Assembly (NCBI GenBank): GCA_023091735.1
Contig: JALKBU010000563.1
Location: 1-33,317 of the forward strand
Source of the DNA: Trichomonas tenax
Taxonomy: Eukaryota > Parabasalia > Trichomonadida > Trichomonadidae
DNA: 33,317 bases
Reading direction: 5' to 3'
Made by a program: the position numbers and the translations under genes. Under the pieces are notes generated by a model. It ran no database searches and was not told where the DNA came from. It saw only the letters and a list, made by a program, of their open reading frames with translations. Positions 19,601 through 27,100 of this stretch are shown here, piece by piece (the stretch's first letter is position 1; each line of letters starts with the position of its first letter).

Positions 19601-20219
19601 GTTCACAGATTTTATACTTCCTAAATTCCCACCAATAGCGCATCTCTGGTTCCTCCAAAACTTCCCATCAGTCTCGCAATGGTTCAACGCGCGCCAGTTC
19701 TACATTCATTCAACAGCAGTATGGTCAATGGTTGGATATATTGTTGGACTCGGTGATCGACATCTTGAGAATATATTGTTCAACGAGAAAACAGGATCTG
19801 TAATTCATGTCGATTTTTGCTACATGTTTGATAAAGCTAAAGCTCTTCGTGTTCCTGAATGCGTTCCATTTAGACTCACACAAAACGTTGTTGATGCGAT
19901 GGGTTGTCTTGGTGTCGAAGGTGGATTCACGCAATCATGTATATTGGTGATGAACACATTGAAAGAGAAAGCAAATAAAATTGTCACCTCTCTCCAAACA
20001 TTCTATCAAGATCCACTTCTTGAATGGAAGAAGGTCAAAGATTTTGAGGAAATGGCTGCTCAGAGAACAATAAAAGAAGTTGAGCGTCGCGTTTTAGGAT
20101 CATCAGAAGATAGAGCACGAAAATTCTCAACCGAGTTCCTTGTCAAGGATTTGATTGACAAAGCAAGAGATCCAACAAACTTATGTCGCATGTGGGAGGG
20201 TTGGCAAGCATATATGTAG
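13623..20219 (+). CDS. ATR: ATR/Mec1/Rad3-type PI3K-like checkpoint kinase
   Basis: Encodes 2198 residues from the ATG at 13623, in one frame with no intron; animal ATR is about 2640. Residues 1 to about 1200 are HEAT-type helical solenoid. The FAT region spans about 1205-1720 (AAYNCQLWERALLHFDTY onward, ending around ALWHIMYLNHS). The kinase domain follows: ATP-site lysine K1896 in LCKRDDDLRKD, then MEFGSFVN, RSGMIEWVNNT, the catalytic loop GLGDRHLEN (D2045, N2050), and HVDF (D2064). The end is a FATC domain (VKDLIDKARD...MWEGWQAYM). The phrases DDLRKDxRxMEF, STAVxSMVGYIxGLGDRH and LCxMxxGWxxYM are ATR-specific among PI3K-like kinases. ATR senses RPA-coated single-stranded DNA and halts replication. 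No ATRIP gene is visible here. A dense half-site array precedes it. Confidence 0.92.
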   Translation: MEDEFSGKIIYLLNTLSSKGIPEPELQIGLKGIIDILSYSNIILSPNGVDQCIDRLIRLGIDNKVESDPKQTLRSLFLVTMQLFFMKLFVQQRNKFGNDLCTSIKMMLYNRKEIILPTNSKSNVSLTESSNPDSIILLFLEILQVFLETSFKIPSNFFELILDILQNFPEKSLLILELMSSVIPSDDVTALNLLRTQLHFTKHFYQQCLEKKSKSDEIAAKIFKSACKGLKHYERIIICRELFSILPFLQANHSPCYLQEIFAVVKEFLEANHSNRNLIADIIFQNFKYFHYVSNYRDICKIIIKYNNSYLDFFKNFQDINDPVLIPSILEFNPDFEVNFAKLQNIDPEVFYQIISKQKQLSLMNRSYLRNYLKSAPPPLELLNRIYRIAPEEVFEALYSLPEEYVVYFFDNHKELVSEKITNVTELAAKYQSLPLMSMIIISEHQKGHLLDDLKDFIQHIFEYAGEIEAYSDKNFVQAINIIFSVSNSEDQLKQLYNIEFFVKSIVNYKKCCQVLLDDSIVNFHILSIFFKILIKESGYPLKGCIFDLIKNMKNLKTVKFLYKYEFGALMADLFENREVIFNEVFRIVYPTKIDKVISNINQSCAKLIFRKLIPYIASKNDMKRLENFYKKVNSNYRPETLKEAMNFRVEDVIKNNLLYIYEYSDDLFKDCLKKIHENAARFIFQNSKKVFSILYLNCVHPIKEKREKAKKQLLEAAKRKLNNEVTEDSSDFRMFFIKYFHFALITLNSHIRNPSCCDAKLKMAIPTIEFSLPYISEQLTDYVSNIYTVLMPLTRIKITQIDWLRFWYNFFQKYHTENILAKIFFPMIQQCLIMFDEFQDEIATLIRYLIIDLYDETNQWFKDIVYYPVLDHPKLSDSRHKIRDFLNLPTDKTNEWVDQLMKRSLQLESSQVHFRHLLLVSIIKILKDHEDEIYDFSTIDLKSLTSNIWSVAAHETDHDNIILFGRLMSLLPFISDTTEPNLVTIPLTETDAIMKHIISEYLVKLLTQTPSVSYPVQELLKSLGCQASSADSQQLFTAERGKQNWDDFDVDVQTAIDHLRSTLFLLNPVNSSKSSFDQFIAHTNRFSVSRWMKNLFINLMEHAYGEGDFLKPLYIAIGESSALGYYAIPYLIAYNADNPKFIEQLSFEWSTAYKFLFSKNKKYIALGRTVVQAFFSLFDSLKLHKILVSKEVLLKDWKYLRIVSEKDLALAAYNCQLWERALLHFDTYCSLSKENMTVDILKLMQECYNCAGDVDNSNYLKQKLFNQSSSDELAFSEMQLLDPQEVRARKIQTIEEMVDSGRYERALADAKLIRSSLISDLKLDSLITRSAVSLGKWEEVGEIISGNDATWVREFDENRAVIDAPTRRFDIALASAFYDLKFSGKEKFIDDIDDQRKKLVHELSEGFLSSNVKLRHVLVKMRILDEMQNFSENQKTYDMIPMKRWVNKELLSIDMLSRITAVKCAIINMSEYEDKKNRETIEWIELSRACRRVDNIFSAEIHSTRARKIASRDDYELCALELAKVSWAKKESEASIFILNSFDPDRDDGGKIAFMKARFLDKLNSIDADRLTEMYKSITQLECDGKVHYAFATLIDQRIANYLNYVEVDGQEIVVTTKLRKVESVKFWGNTSTSMNIAQFLKTQIPLAIQNYFMTIIRKPALASECVPRILDLYFETCRNLIIEEQKKPYSLISVSQKPNIITAIKDVFNEYFPKVPAFVWFESITHLISWIEQPTELSPDIIKMIAVATLYEPTSALWHIMYLNHSTATLRSTKYNDIIETVNNMGKKLDPKFQELVNNFVTITSGLIQLTTLPYQAKENTKVKASEICPDLVKAFQDNGITVPVVSAFRYKTASTMAKIQNMDEKMKIFNSQQRPKRIRLNDTSGCSHLFLCKRDDDLRKDMRMMEFGSFVNSIFEADRRCRHRLMSMTIFAIVCLNERSGMIEWVNNTVCFRRILMDLYESRNLGIPMSEISDILGEDSRLNLTKRCQMFTDFILPKFPPIAHLWFLQNFPSVSQWFNARQFYIHSTAVWSMVGYIVGLGDRHLENILFNEKTGSVIHVDFCYMFDKAKALRVPECVPFRLTQNVVDAMGCLGVEGGFTQSCILVMNTLKEKANKIVTSLQTFYQDPLLEWKKVKDFEEMAAQRTIKEVERRVLGSSEDRARKFSTEFLVKDLIDKARDPTNLCRMWEGWQAYM

Positions 20220-20575
20220 ATTTATATTATTTTGTATTTATATAAATGTTATTGAAAGTTTGAATTTAGCTTTTATCGACATAATCAGCAAATATTTGGA
20301 AACCAAGTGAAACCATCATTGTTTTTCTATCAAATCCTAGGATCTGTTGCTATATCACAGCAATCTATATATTCATATTCACACGCGTTTTATTATCAAG
20401 ATGGTTTTTAAAAATGAGCAAAATGTTTTGTTATCTTGAGGCAGGACGAGATTTTTTGCTTCTTTTCTGTTTAAACATTTGCAACATGTTAATCTAAATC
20501 TTTGACCTGCTGTAGCAGTGAAAGATCTCGACTATGTTGTAGAGATAACTTTAATTTTTGAAAATTGTGTGATAT
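20220..20575. other. Intergenic spacer downstream of ATR
   Basis: AT-rich, without a supported gene. Contains a short GATCTC/GAGAT palindrome near 20524-20545, just before the first of three stronger hairpins. Confidence 0.5.
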
Positions 20576-20576
20576 T

Positions 20577-20623
20577 TGGTCATTTTTGCTACAGTATGCA
20601 GCATTCAGTGGCAAAAATGATCA
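20577..20623. ncRNA. Imperfect hairpin with 15-16-bp stem
   Basis: Arms 20578-20592 and 20608-20622 (GGTCATTTTTGCTAC with GTGGCAAAAATGATC) pair over 15 positions with two G-U pairs and no mismatch, plus an outer T-A pair, around a 15-nt loop containing TATGCAGC. The same octamer occurs in the loop region of the next hairpin. Candidate structured RNA or fold-back sequence. Confidence 0.45.
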
Positions 20624-20736
20624 GCAATCCCACAAATAACAAAAAATGTGTATCAAAGCCATCTCATCGCAGAAAAGTGTATTAAAACAACAATAATTTT
20701 TTTCATTATGGAAAACTATCGAAATTTCGACACTTG

Positions 20737-20807
20737 TCATGCGGCAACCATGCTTGCAAGTGGTAGTTGTTCATATGCAGCTATTTGCAAACATGGTTGC
20801 TGCATGA
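20737..20807. ncRNA. Imperfect hairpin with 23-24-bp stem
   Basis: Arms 20738-20760 and 20784-20806 pair over 23 positions: 20 Watson-Crick, two G-U, one C-A mismatch, and one more T-A outside. The loop is 23 nt and contains TATGCAGC. The dimensions resemble a microRNA-type precursor. A weak 82-codon frame (20648-20896) crosses it but has no protein-like character. Confidence 0.5.
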
Positions 20808-20884
20808 AGAATTCTAAATCACATAAAAAGTCATTGAGTTTGGCACAAATTTTAGAATTTTTTAAATTTCATCATAAGATGCTC

Positions 20885-20923
20885 CTTGCTGAATAAGATA
20901 ATACACGAGTCCTATTCAGTAAG
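20885..20923. repeat. Short imperfect hairpin
   Basis: CTTGCTGAATA (20885-20895) pairs with TATTCAGTAAG (20913-20923) over 11 positions with a single G-U pair and a 17-nt loop. It is the third hairpin within about 350 bases and could act as a transcript end or be part of the same unit as the two before it. Confidence 0.4.
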
Positions 20924-21013
20924 TCACTCAGTATGATGAAATTGCTTTGCTATTGCTTTTTGACGTGTAAATTATCAGAATTTCGGTATAGAACACTGCA
21001 CTACTAATTTCCC

Positions 21014-21591
21014 TTACATTATCATGTGATAACAAGTAGTTATATATGCACAACGCATTCGCTTTCGCTGCTTTGTTTTTTCTCTATATTCTTGACATAA
21101 CCGAACGATCTCGAAGTATTTCTCAAGAGCTTCTTTAACTAGAACTTCTGTACAAGAATTTTGTGTTTGGATTGGGATATTATCAATTAAGGGTCCGCTC
21201 CGCGACCAAAAATTCACTCAATTTTTGAGAGGACGATGCGATAATCGTTTTTCACAGAATATATATTGATATTTTGTGCAATATCTGAATCGATAAGGAC
21301 ATGAGTAATTTTGCATATGATATCTCCATGCACATTCTAATCTTTTCTCATTAAGTTTTTCTTGATGTTCATTAGTTTCCCACATTTCAACCTCAAAAAA
21401 TTCGAGATTTCGATAAATATTTGCATACTAAACCCGGATTTGTATCTAAAACAAAATAAAAATTATATTTTGCGACGATAGATCCTTATTTGAACGGAGC
21501 GGACCCTTAATAGAAATTGCCGATTAATATTGATTGTTATGCGTTGGTTGAATCGATTGAAGAAAAGAATAGCCTTCCAATAATTAGACAT
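21014..21591 (-). pseudogene. Small unknown gene split by a terminal-inverted-repeat element
   Basis: The 5' piece runs from an ATG at 21591 to 21511 (27 codons) and the 3' piece from 21190 to the stop at 21014-21016. Reading straight through the inserted element gives a stop after about 16 codons. If the element is removed leaving one TTAA, the two pieces join in frame as an 85-residue protein with an aromatic, Asn-rich first half and a lysine/arginine-rich end. I do not recognise the product. That the junction is exactly in frame supports a former gene, though with short pieces this could be chance. Confidence 0.4.
21187..21510. mobile_element. 324-bp MITE-like element with 12-bp perfect TIRs and TTAA ends
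   Basis: TTAAGGGTCCGCTCCG at 21187-21202 is the exact inverse of CGGAGCGGACCCTTAA at 21495-21510. If the target duplication is TTAA, the terminal repeat starts GGGTCCGC; if it is TA, it starts AGGGTCCG. The interior has no coding frame, so the element is non-autonomous. A near-identical end lies beside a DDE_1 transposase fragment at 12601-12613. That points to a pogo/Tigger-like (TA) source, although a piggyBac-like (TTAA) one is not excluded. Confidence 0.75.
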
Positions 21592-21610
21592 TTTAGTCTC
21601 GCTAAGATAA

Positions 21611-21874
21611 AATAATGGGATTGATTCTATCATAAAACTTATTGAATTTAGTGCAAATGTTGAAGCAAAAGATAATTATGGAACACCTTTGATGAATGCA
21701 ACTTCAAATAATAATGTTGATTCCATCATAAAATTAATTGAACATGGTGCAAATATTGCAGCAAAAGATAACAATGGAACAACATCACTGATGATTGCAG
21801 CTTTAAAAAATAACATTAACTCTTACCAAAAACTTATTGAATTGGGTGCAAATATTGAAAATAATGATAAATGA
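21611..21874 (+). pseudogene. Ankyrin-repeat gene remnant
   Basis: About 87 in-frame codons with two and a half ankyrin repeats of the trichomonad type: SIIKLIE.GAN...KDN.GT.LM.A...N. There is no start codon, and a TAA stands directly before it at 21608-21610. The repeats end at TGA 21872-21874 before a capping repeat. A further trace (IVHLESGCDYA) is readable near 21999-22031. It is a dead fragment of one of the large ankyrin families usual in these genomes. Confidence 0.7.
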
Positions 21875-22207
21875 ATCCACTAAATTCCTCTTTTATTTGC
21901 TTCGCATTCTCTTGTTTGATCTTTATAAGCATGAATATAGCTTTAATTAGTGCAGTTAATTTTTTCACACTCATTGATAAGAAAAATATATCTGAGAAAA
22001 TTGTTCATTTGGAATCTGGGTGTGATTATGCCACATCTAAATAACTTTGAAGAATATTATATTTATATTTATATAATTAATCAGTATAGCCATATATTTT
22101 TATTTATAAAAAGTTTATATAATAGAGAATCGATTAATTATATAAACATGCTTAATAAACAAAATTTAAATAAAAACCAAACAAAAACAAAAATAATATA
22201 ATGTGTG
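21875..22207. other. Very AT-rich intergenic DNA with ankyrin debris
   Basis: Contains one more faint ankyrin-like phrase near 22000-22030, then almost pure A and T up to the VPS9-like gene end. No gene is supported. Confidence 0.5.
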
Positions 22208-23554
22208 TTACTTCAAGAGTTTCTCTAAGTCTAAATCTCTGATAAAATCAACCGCTGAAATGAATACATTTCGCACGTAGTCTAAACAAGATGGGAATGA
22301 TATCTTCGAGACACACTTCATAAACAATGCAGGAGATATAGGATCAGCGATCGGGTACATGCAGATCAGAGGCCAGAAGATAGAAAAGATGTCATCGAAT
22401 GCCACAAGCTCGCGTTTCTTGGATTTCTTCGATTCCATGATCGCTTTCTCGATGTAGTGCATGGCCTTCGCTGAAAGCCAAGCAATTGTGAGAGGATCTG
22501 TGTAGAACTGTATATATGAGAGCAAATCGAGTGAATTGCTGAAAGCTTTCGCAACATCGACGAATTTTTTGTCAGACGAAGATGAAGGAAGAATATTTTC
22601 GGATATTTTAAGAATATTGCATTGCAACTGCGGAATTTTTGCGCACATGTTGTAGAACTGCGTCCTGTCAACATTAGCATCGAAGAACGGACATGCAAGA
22701 TAAAGTCTATCGAAGAAAAATCTAATTACTGCATATCTCAAAACTGTCTCTTGTAATGCATTCAAAGGGTTGATAAAATTCTTAAGACCATCAAATATAA
22801 AAGAAATACCGCTAAAATCGATCGGTACAACATTTCGTTTCGGAGTTGTGTTTTTTGCTTTTATGATGATTGATTTATTCAACTCTTTCATTATTTCCAT
22901 AACATGCTCATCAAAAAGCGAAACAAGATTCGTGAAATGTATATAACAGTAAAATATGTCGTCAAACTCAGAGATAGGAGAGTAATCGTTCTTAGACTCA
23001 ATCAACGTCTGGAAATTGATCAATGAGTCGTGGACATTTTTCTCTGTTATGTTTGGATATTTCGCTTCATTTTGTATTCTGAAAGCTAATTGATCTAAAG
23101 TAACAATTTTATATAGAATCGATTTCCCTACCGGATTGTTATTGAATTTATTCTCTAGAAAGGCTCTGTATTCAGAGCAACGAAATATAACTAAATTATT
23201 CGAATTTTGGCAATCTTTGATAAAACAAATCAATTGAGATAGTATCGATGCCTCAGCTAAGTAGAAATCTGAATAGAAATTTTGATATTTCGTTTGCAAT
23301 CTCTGTAATTTTTTCGATATCCAAATCTGTTTCGCTGTTGCGTTCTTAATATTGAGAAGTTTGTATTTGAACAGATTTTCAGGGAAATTCTGTGACAAAG
23401 CGTAGATTTCGTTAAAAAGAAGATTTGTTCTTTCGACGTTATTTTGGTAATTTTTCTTCGTGATGCCACGAATAGTTCGCCCGTACTTGATATAGCGTAT
23501 ACAGTCCTTCCCTTCGAGTTGTCGCGGAATCACTAAATCTTGATTATGGTCCAT
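22208..23554 (-). CDS. Probable VPS9-domain Rab guanine nucleotide exchange factor
   Basis: Encodes 448 residues from the ATG at 23554. The N-terminal half (to about 250) is helical and not recognised. Residues about 265-440 follow the VPS9 plan: an opening helix ending in FFFDRLYLACPFFDANVDRTQF (compare the KLY..VF...D..D of the family), then DPLTIAWLSAKAMHYIEKAI (the TP..KL.C....C..I helix), then AFDDIFSIFWPLICMYPIADP (the AD.LLP.L.Y....NPP helix with the catalytic Asp). VPS9 proteins activate Rab5-type GTPases on early endosomes. The match rests on spacing and hydrophobic pattern; the family's best-known residues are partly replaced, so a diverged or different helical protein is possible. 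Confidence 0.5.
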   Translation of the reverse strand: MDHNQDLVIPRQLEGKDCIRYIKYGRTIRGITKKNYQNNVERTNLLFNEIYALSQNFPENLFKYKLLNIKNATAKQIWISKKLQRLQTKYQNFYSDFYLAEASILSQLICFIKDCQNSNNLVIFRCSEYRAFLENKFNNNPVGKSILYKIVTLDQLAFRIQNEAKYPNITEKNVHDSLINFQTLIESKNDYSPISEFDDIFYCYIHFTNLVSLFDEHVMEIMKELNKSIIIKAKNTTPKRNVVPIDFSGISFIFDGLKNFINPLNALQETVLRYAVIRFFFDRLYLACPFFDANVDRTQFYNMCAKIPQLQCNILKISENILPSSSSDKKFVDVAKAFSNSLDLLSYIQFYTDPLTIAWLSAKAMHYIEKAIMESKKSKKRELVAFDDIFSIFWPLICMYPIADPISPALFMKCVSKISFPSCLDYVRNVFISAVDFIRDLDLEKLLK

Positions 23555-24125
23555 TAAAAAAACTGATAAATAATCGAAAATATGGGGTTCCCGTGCATTC
23601 TTTAGCGTGTTTATAAAGTTTCCATCGGTATAAATAATTTGTCACTTTTTATTAACGTGATGTTACATTTTATATGAAAAAGGGATTTTCTGCCAAAAAG
23701 ATATTTTACAATGACAAGTTTTCTTTAGTACAAACTTAAAGCTCGATTTTCAAGCTTAATTAATTTATCTCCAAAATCTGATATTTTTATCGAAAATTTT
23801 GAAAAATATGAAAAATAGGAGAATTGGGATCTTTTTTATCCTAGGACATATTTGATATTCCCATATTGATATATATTTACCCAAAAAGTTAAAAAAAGTC
23901 ATTTTTTTGCATTTTTTCCAATAAAAACAAAATAACCTTAGAATTTGAGAGGTGTCAAATTGGTCGAAGCTCACCCTTAAAAATATGATTTGACTGCAAA
24001 CAAAAAAGAAGGAACATTCTCAGTTTTTGTTTCTTGTGTGATAAGAAGTGTGAGTAGTTGCTATACACAAGTGATTTTACTTTAATCAATAAATAATTAA
24101 AAACAAAAAATATAAAAATAAAAAA
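23555..24125. other. Intergenic spacer
   Basis: About 570 bases between the start of the VPS9-like gene and the end of the histidine kinase gene. AT-rich with A/T homopolymers. A 69-codon GTG-started minus frame (23765-23974) has the composition of random AT-rich DNA. TTGTCACTTTT at 23638-23648 resembles a single half-site. Otherwise I see nothing. Confidence 0.55.
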
Positions 24126-27100
24126 TTAATCAAACATCGTTAATGCGTTCTTGATTTGTTGAATTCTAACTGGCTTTGATAAGTAATCATCCATACCAGC
24201 AGCTAAGCAGGACTCTCTATCACCTTCGATGGCGTTCGCTGTGAGCGCAATGATGTGCATATTTGAATATGGACGTCCGGCAGCTCTGATCTTCCTTGTC
24301 GCTGACAAACCGTCCAAAACAGGCATCTGGCAATCCATGAACACTAAGTCGAATGGATTGTCGACATTGGCTTCGAGGATGTCGATGGCAATCTGACCGT
24401 TGTCTGCCATCTCGAAAGAACAGCCAAGTTTTTCGAGAATCTTCTTCATGACGAACTGGTTCTGTTTGTTATCTTCGACAACCAAAACAAGCTTCTTTGT
24501 TGGCTCCTGTGACTGCTGTGGTTCGTGCTTCGCCTTGATACTGAATCTGCAGAAGTTAAGGAACTTGCAGAGAGCGTGTGGCATAATTGGTCTTGTGATC
24601 CTGAATTCGGCCTTAGAACTTTCTTCTGCTTCGATGACAGCGCAAAGAGGTGTCTTTGCTTCTGGAACAAGTTTGTTGACGTCAGCTGCGCAAGTATCAA
24701 CAATTGTACCAGCGACACCTTCTGTACGCATGAATCCAAGAGCTTCATCAGCATTTTCGACGAACTTGCATGTGAAATGAAGATCGACAGCCCATGCACG
24801 AATGATTTCTCTTGTAAGACCATCGCTTGACAAAACCATGATTGTCTTGTTGCCACCACGGAAGACAGGAAGCGTTGGGAAGTATGCGGACTCTATCGGG
24901 ATATCGATGAGGAATGTTGATCCCTTTCCTGGCTCTGACTCTAATCTCAAAGACCCACCAACGAAATGCACAATTTCCTGGACGAGTGCAAGGCCGAGAC
25001 CTGTTCCAGCGTAGTGGACATTGCCTGGATTTGCCTGGTAATAGCGCTGGAAGATGATCTTCTGCTGATCAAAGCTGATACCAATACCTGTATCTGCAAC
25101 AGCAATGCGGATAACTTCCTGATCTTCTTCTTCAGCCCATGAAACAGAGAGCTCGATGAAACCTTTCTTGGTGAACTTCAATGCGTTCGAGAACAAGTTA
25201 TTCAAGATCTGCTGGATGAGATGGACATCGTGTGTGATCTTAAGAGGGAACTTCGGAGATGATCTGACAATGAACTTAATACCGTCCTTTCTCGCTCTGC
25301 TTGCGCTGGCGACAATGGACGGTTCCAAAGCAGCCCAGAAGTCAAATGTTGCGATCTGCATTTCCATATCACCCTGTTCTATCTTGGAGAGGTTCAATGT
25401 ATCATCCAATAATTTGAGAAGCTGGAAGCTCAAAGATCTCATTGTATCGACAAGAAGTCTCTGTTCTCCTGTGATTTCACCTTGAGCGATAATATCGAGT
25501 AAACCGAAGATTGGGTTCATTGGTGTACGAATTTCGTGGGACATGTTTGCAAGGAACAATGTCTTCTGCTTGTTTGCGTCAACAGCAATCTTTCGCTGCT
25601 CTTCGAGTTCTTGGTTGGCTCTTTCGACATCTGTGACATCAATGCAAATACCAACGACTTGCTTCGAAGCTGCCTGATATCTACCTCTGATAGAGTAGAA
25701 TCTGTCATCTTCGGAAACCTTGAATTCCATGACTTCATTAGTTTCAATTGTTTGTCTAATTTTCTCTCTAAACACAGCGGCAACTTCTGGCGCCATGCAT
25801 GTGTTAACGAATGTTCTGTTGACTCTGACGACTGTTGCGATGCCAGGAATTAACCTCGCATGCTCAGTGACAGGCAAATCATCATCGAAGTACTTCCAAA
25901 CTGTTAACTTACCTGATGAGAAAATGATATCTCTGATCTTGCAATTGTCTGCAAACTGCTTCGCTGTTTCCTTCTGAGATGAAATTGAAGCCGCAAAGGC
26001 GTGAACTAAGTGCTGTTTAGCGATAGCGAAGATGACTCTGTGCCACTCATACTTACCATACTTCATGATGCGGCATTCACCTGTCCACTCCTTGATCTTT
26101 CCGTCTTTGAGGTCCTTCAAAGCATTCTCAATTGCATCTTTCTCGTCTTCGTGGACGAAATCTAAGAACTTGAAGAACTTCGTTTGTGGATCAACACTCA
26201 ATGTTTCCCAAATTGTTGGCTGCTGCAAAAGTGGCATAACTGTGCCTGTGATTAAGTCAAATGACCAGAAGATGAGAGAAGAAGTGACAGAAGCAAGTTG
26301 CAAACCTTTGCCTGTCATCTGGAGCTTCTCTTTAGTCTTGACAGCTTCATCTGTGTTGAATGCGAAGCCAACAGTGTTGTTTGCGAACAAGCTGAAGTAC
26401 ATGTATGAGCCATCGCCGCGCTTCAGTCTGACTGTGACCATCTTCTTTCCGAACCATGCCATGAGATTTTCATCTGATGGGTGAATGATTTTGTCGATTC
26501 TAACTGGTCTTTCTTCTCTTCCGAGAATCTTCCACAAGTTGTCTGACAAGTCTGTGATTTCTGTTCCATTGACAGAGAACTTCATGAGATTCAAAGCTTC
26601 TGATGAGAACTTTAAGTCCGCCAATGAATCCTTCAAATCGATCTCTTGTTGCTTGATTGGCGTGATTTCTTCGACAATGATGGAACAAATCATTTCCTTA
26701 GTGATCTTATCATTAGTTGTGTATGAAGTTATTGTGAACCATCTATGTTTGTCTCCGTTAATTTCCAATGATTGATTATTGACTCCTCCGTCCTTTGTAA
26801 TGTTCTCTAAGACAACATCGAGCTTTTGCTTGATCTTCGGGTCCCCACATGATAATATTTTATTGACAATCTGATCATAACTAATGCACTCCGGTGAGAA
26901 AAGATTTGTGCGAGCTAACGAAACTGTCTTTGCTCTGATACTGAATTCGAATAAGCTGTATGATTGTGGGCGAGAAATGAGATCCGCGAAACGTAAGAAC
27001 ATAAGATTTTGTTCCTTTGTTAAAGAGATTTGGAACAAGAAAACACTATAGTTGCAGATAAGGTTGAGAAAGAAATAGTAATATCCTTTTTCATCTGCGA

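Noticed and set aside
20648..20896. 82-codon plus-strand frame downstream of ATR
   Set aside because: Much of it is translation of the hairpin at 20737-20807, giving Cys/His-rich words by chance; no recognisable zinc-binding spacing.
23765..23974. 69-codon minus-strand frame
   Set aside because: Starts with GTG, is rich in Phe, Ile and Lys as expected from AT-rich DNA, and has no family match.
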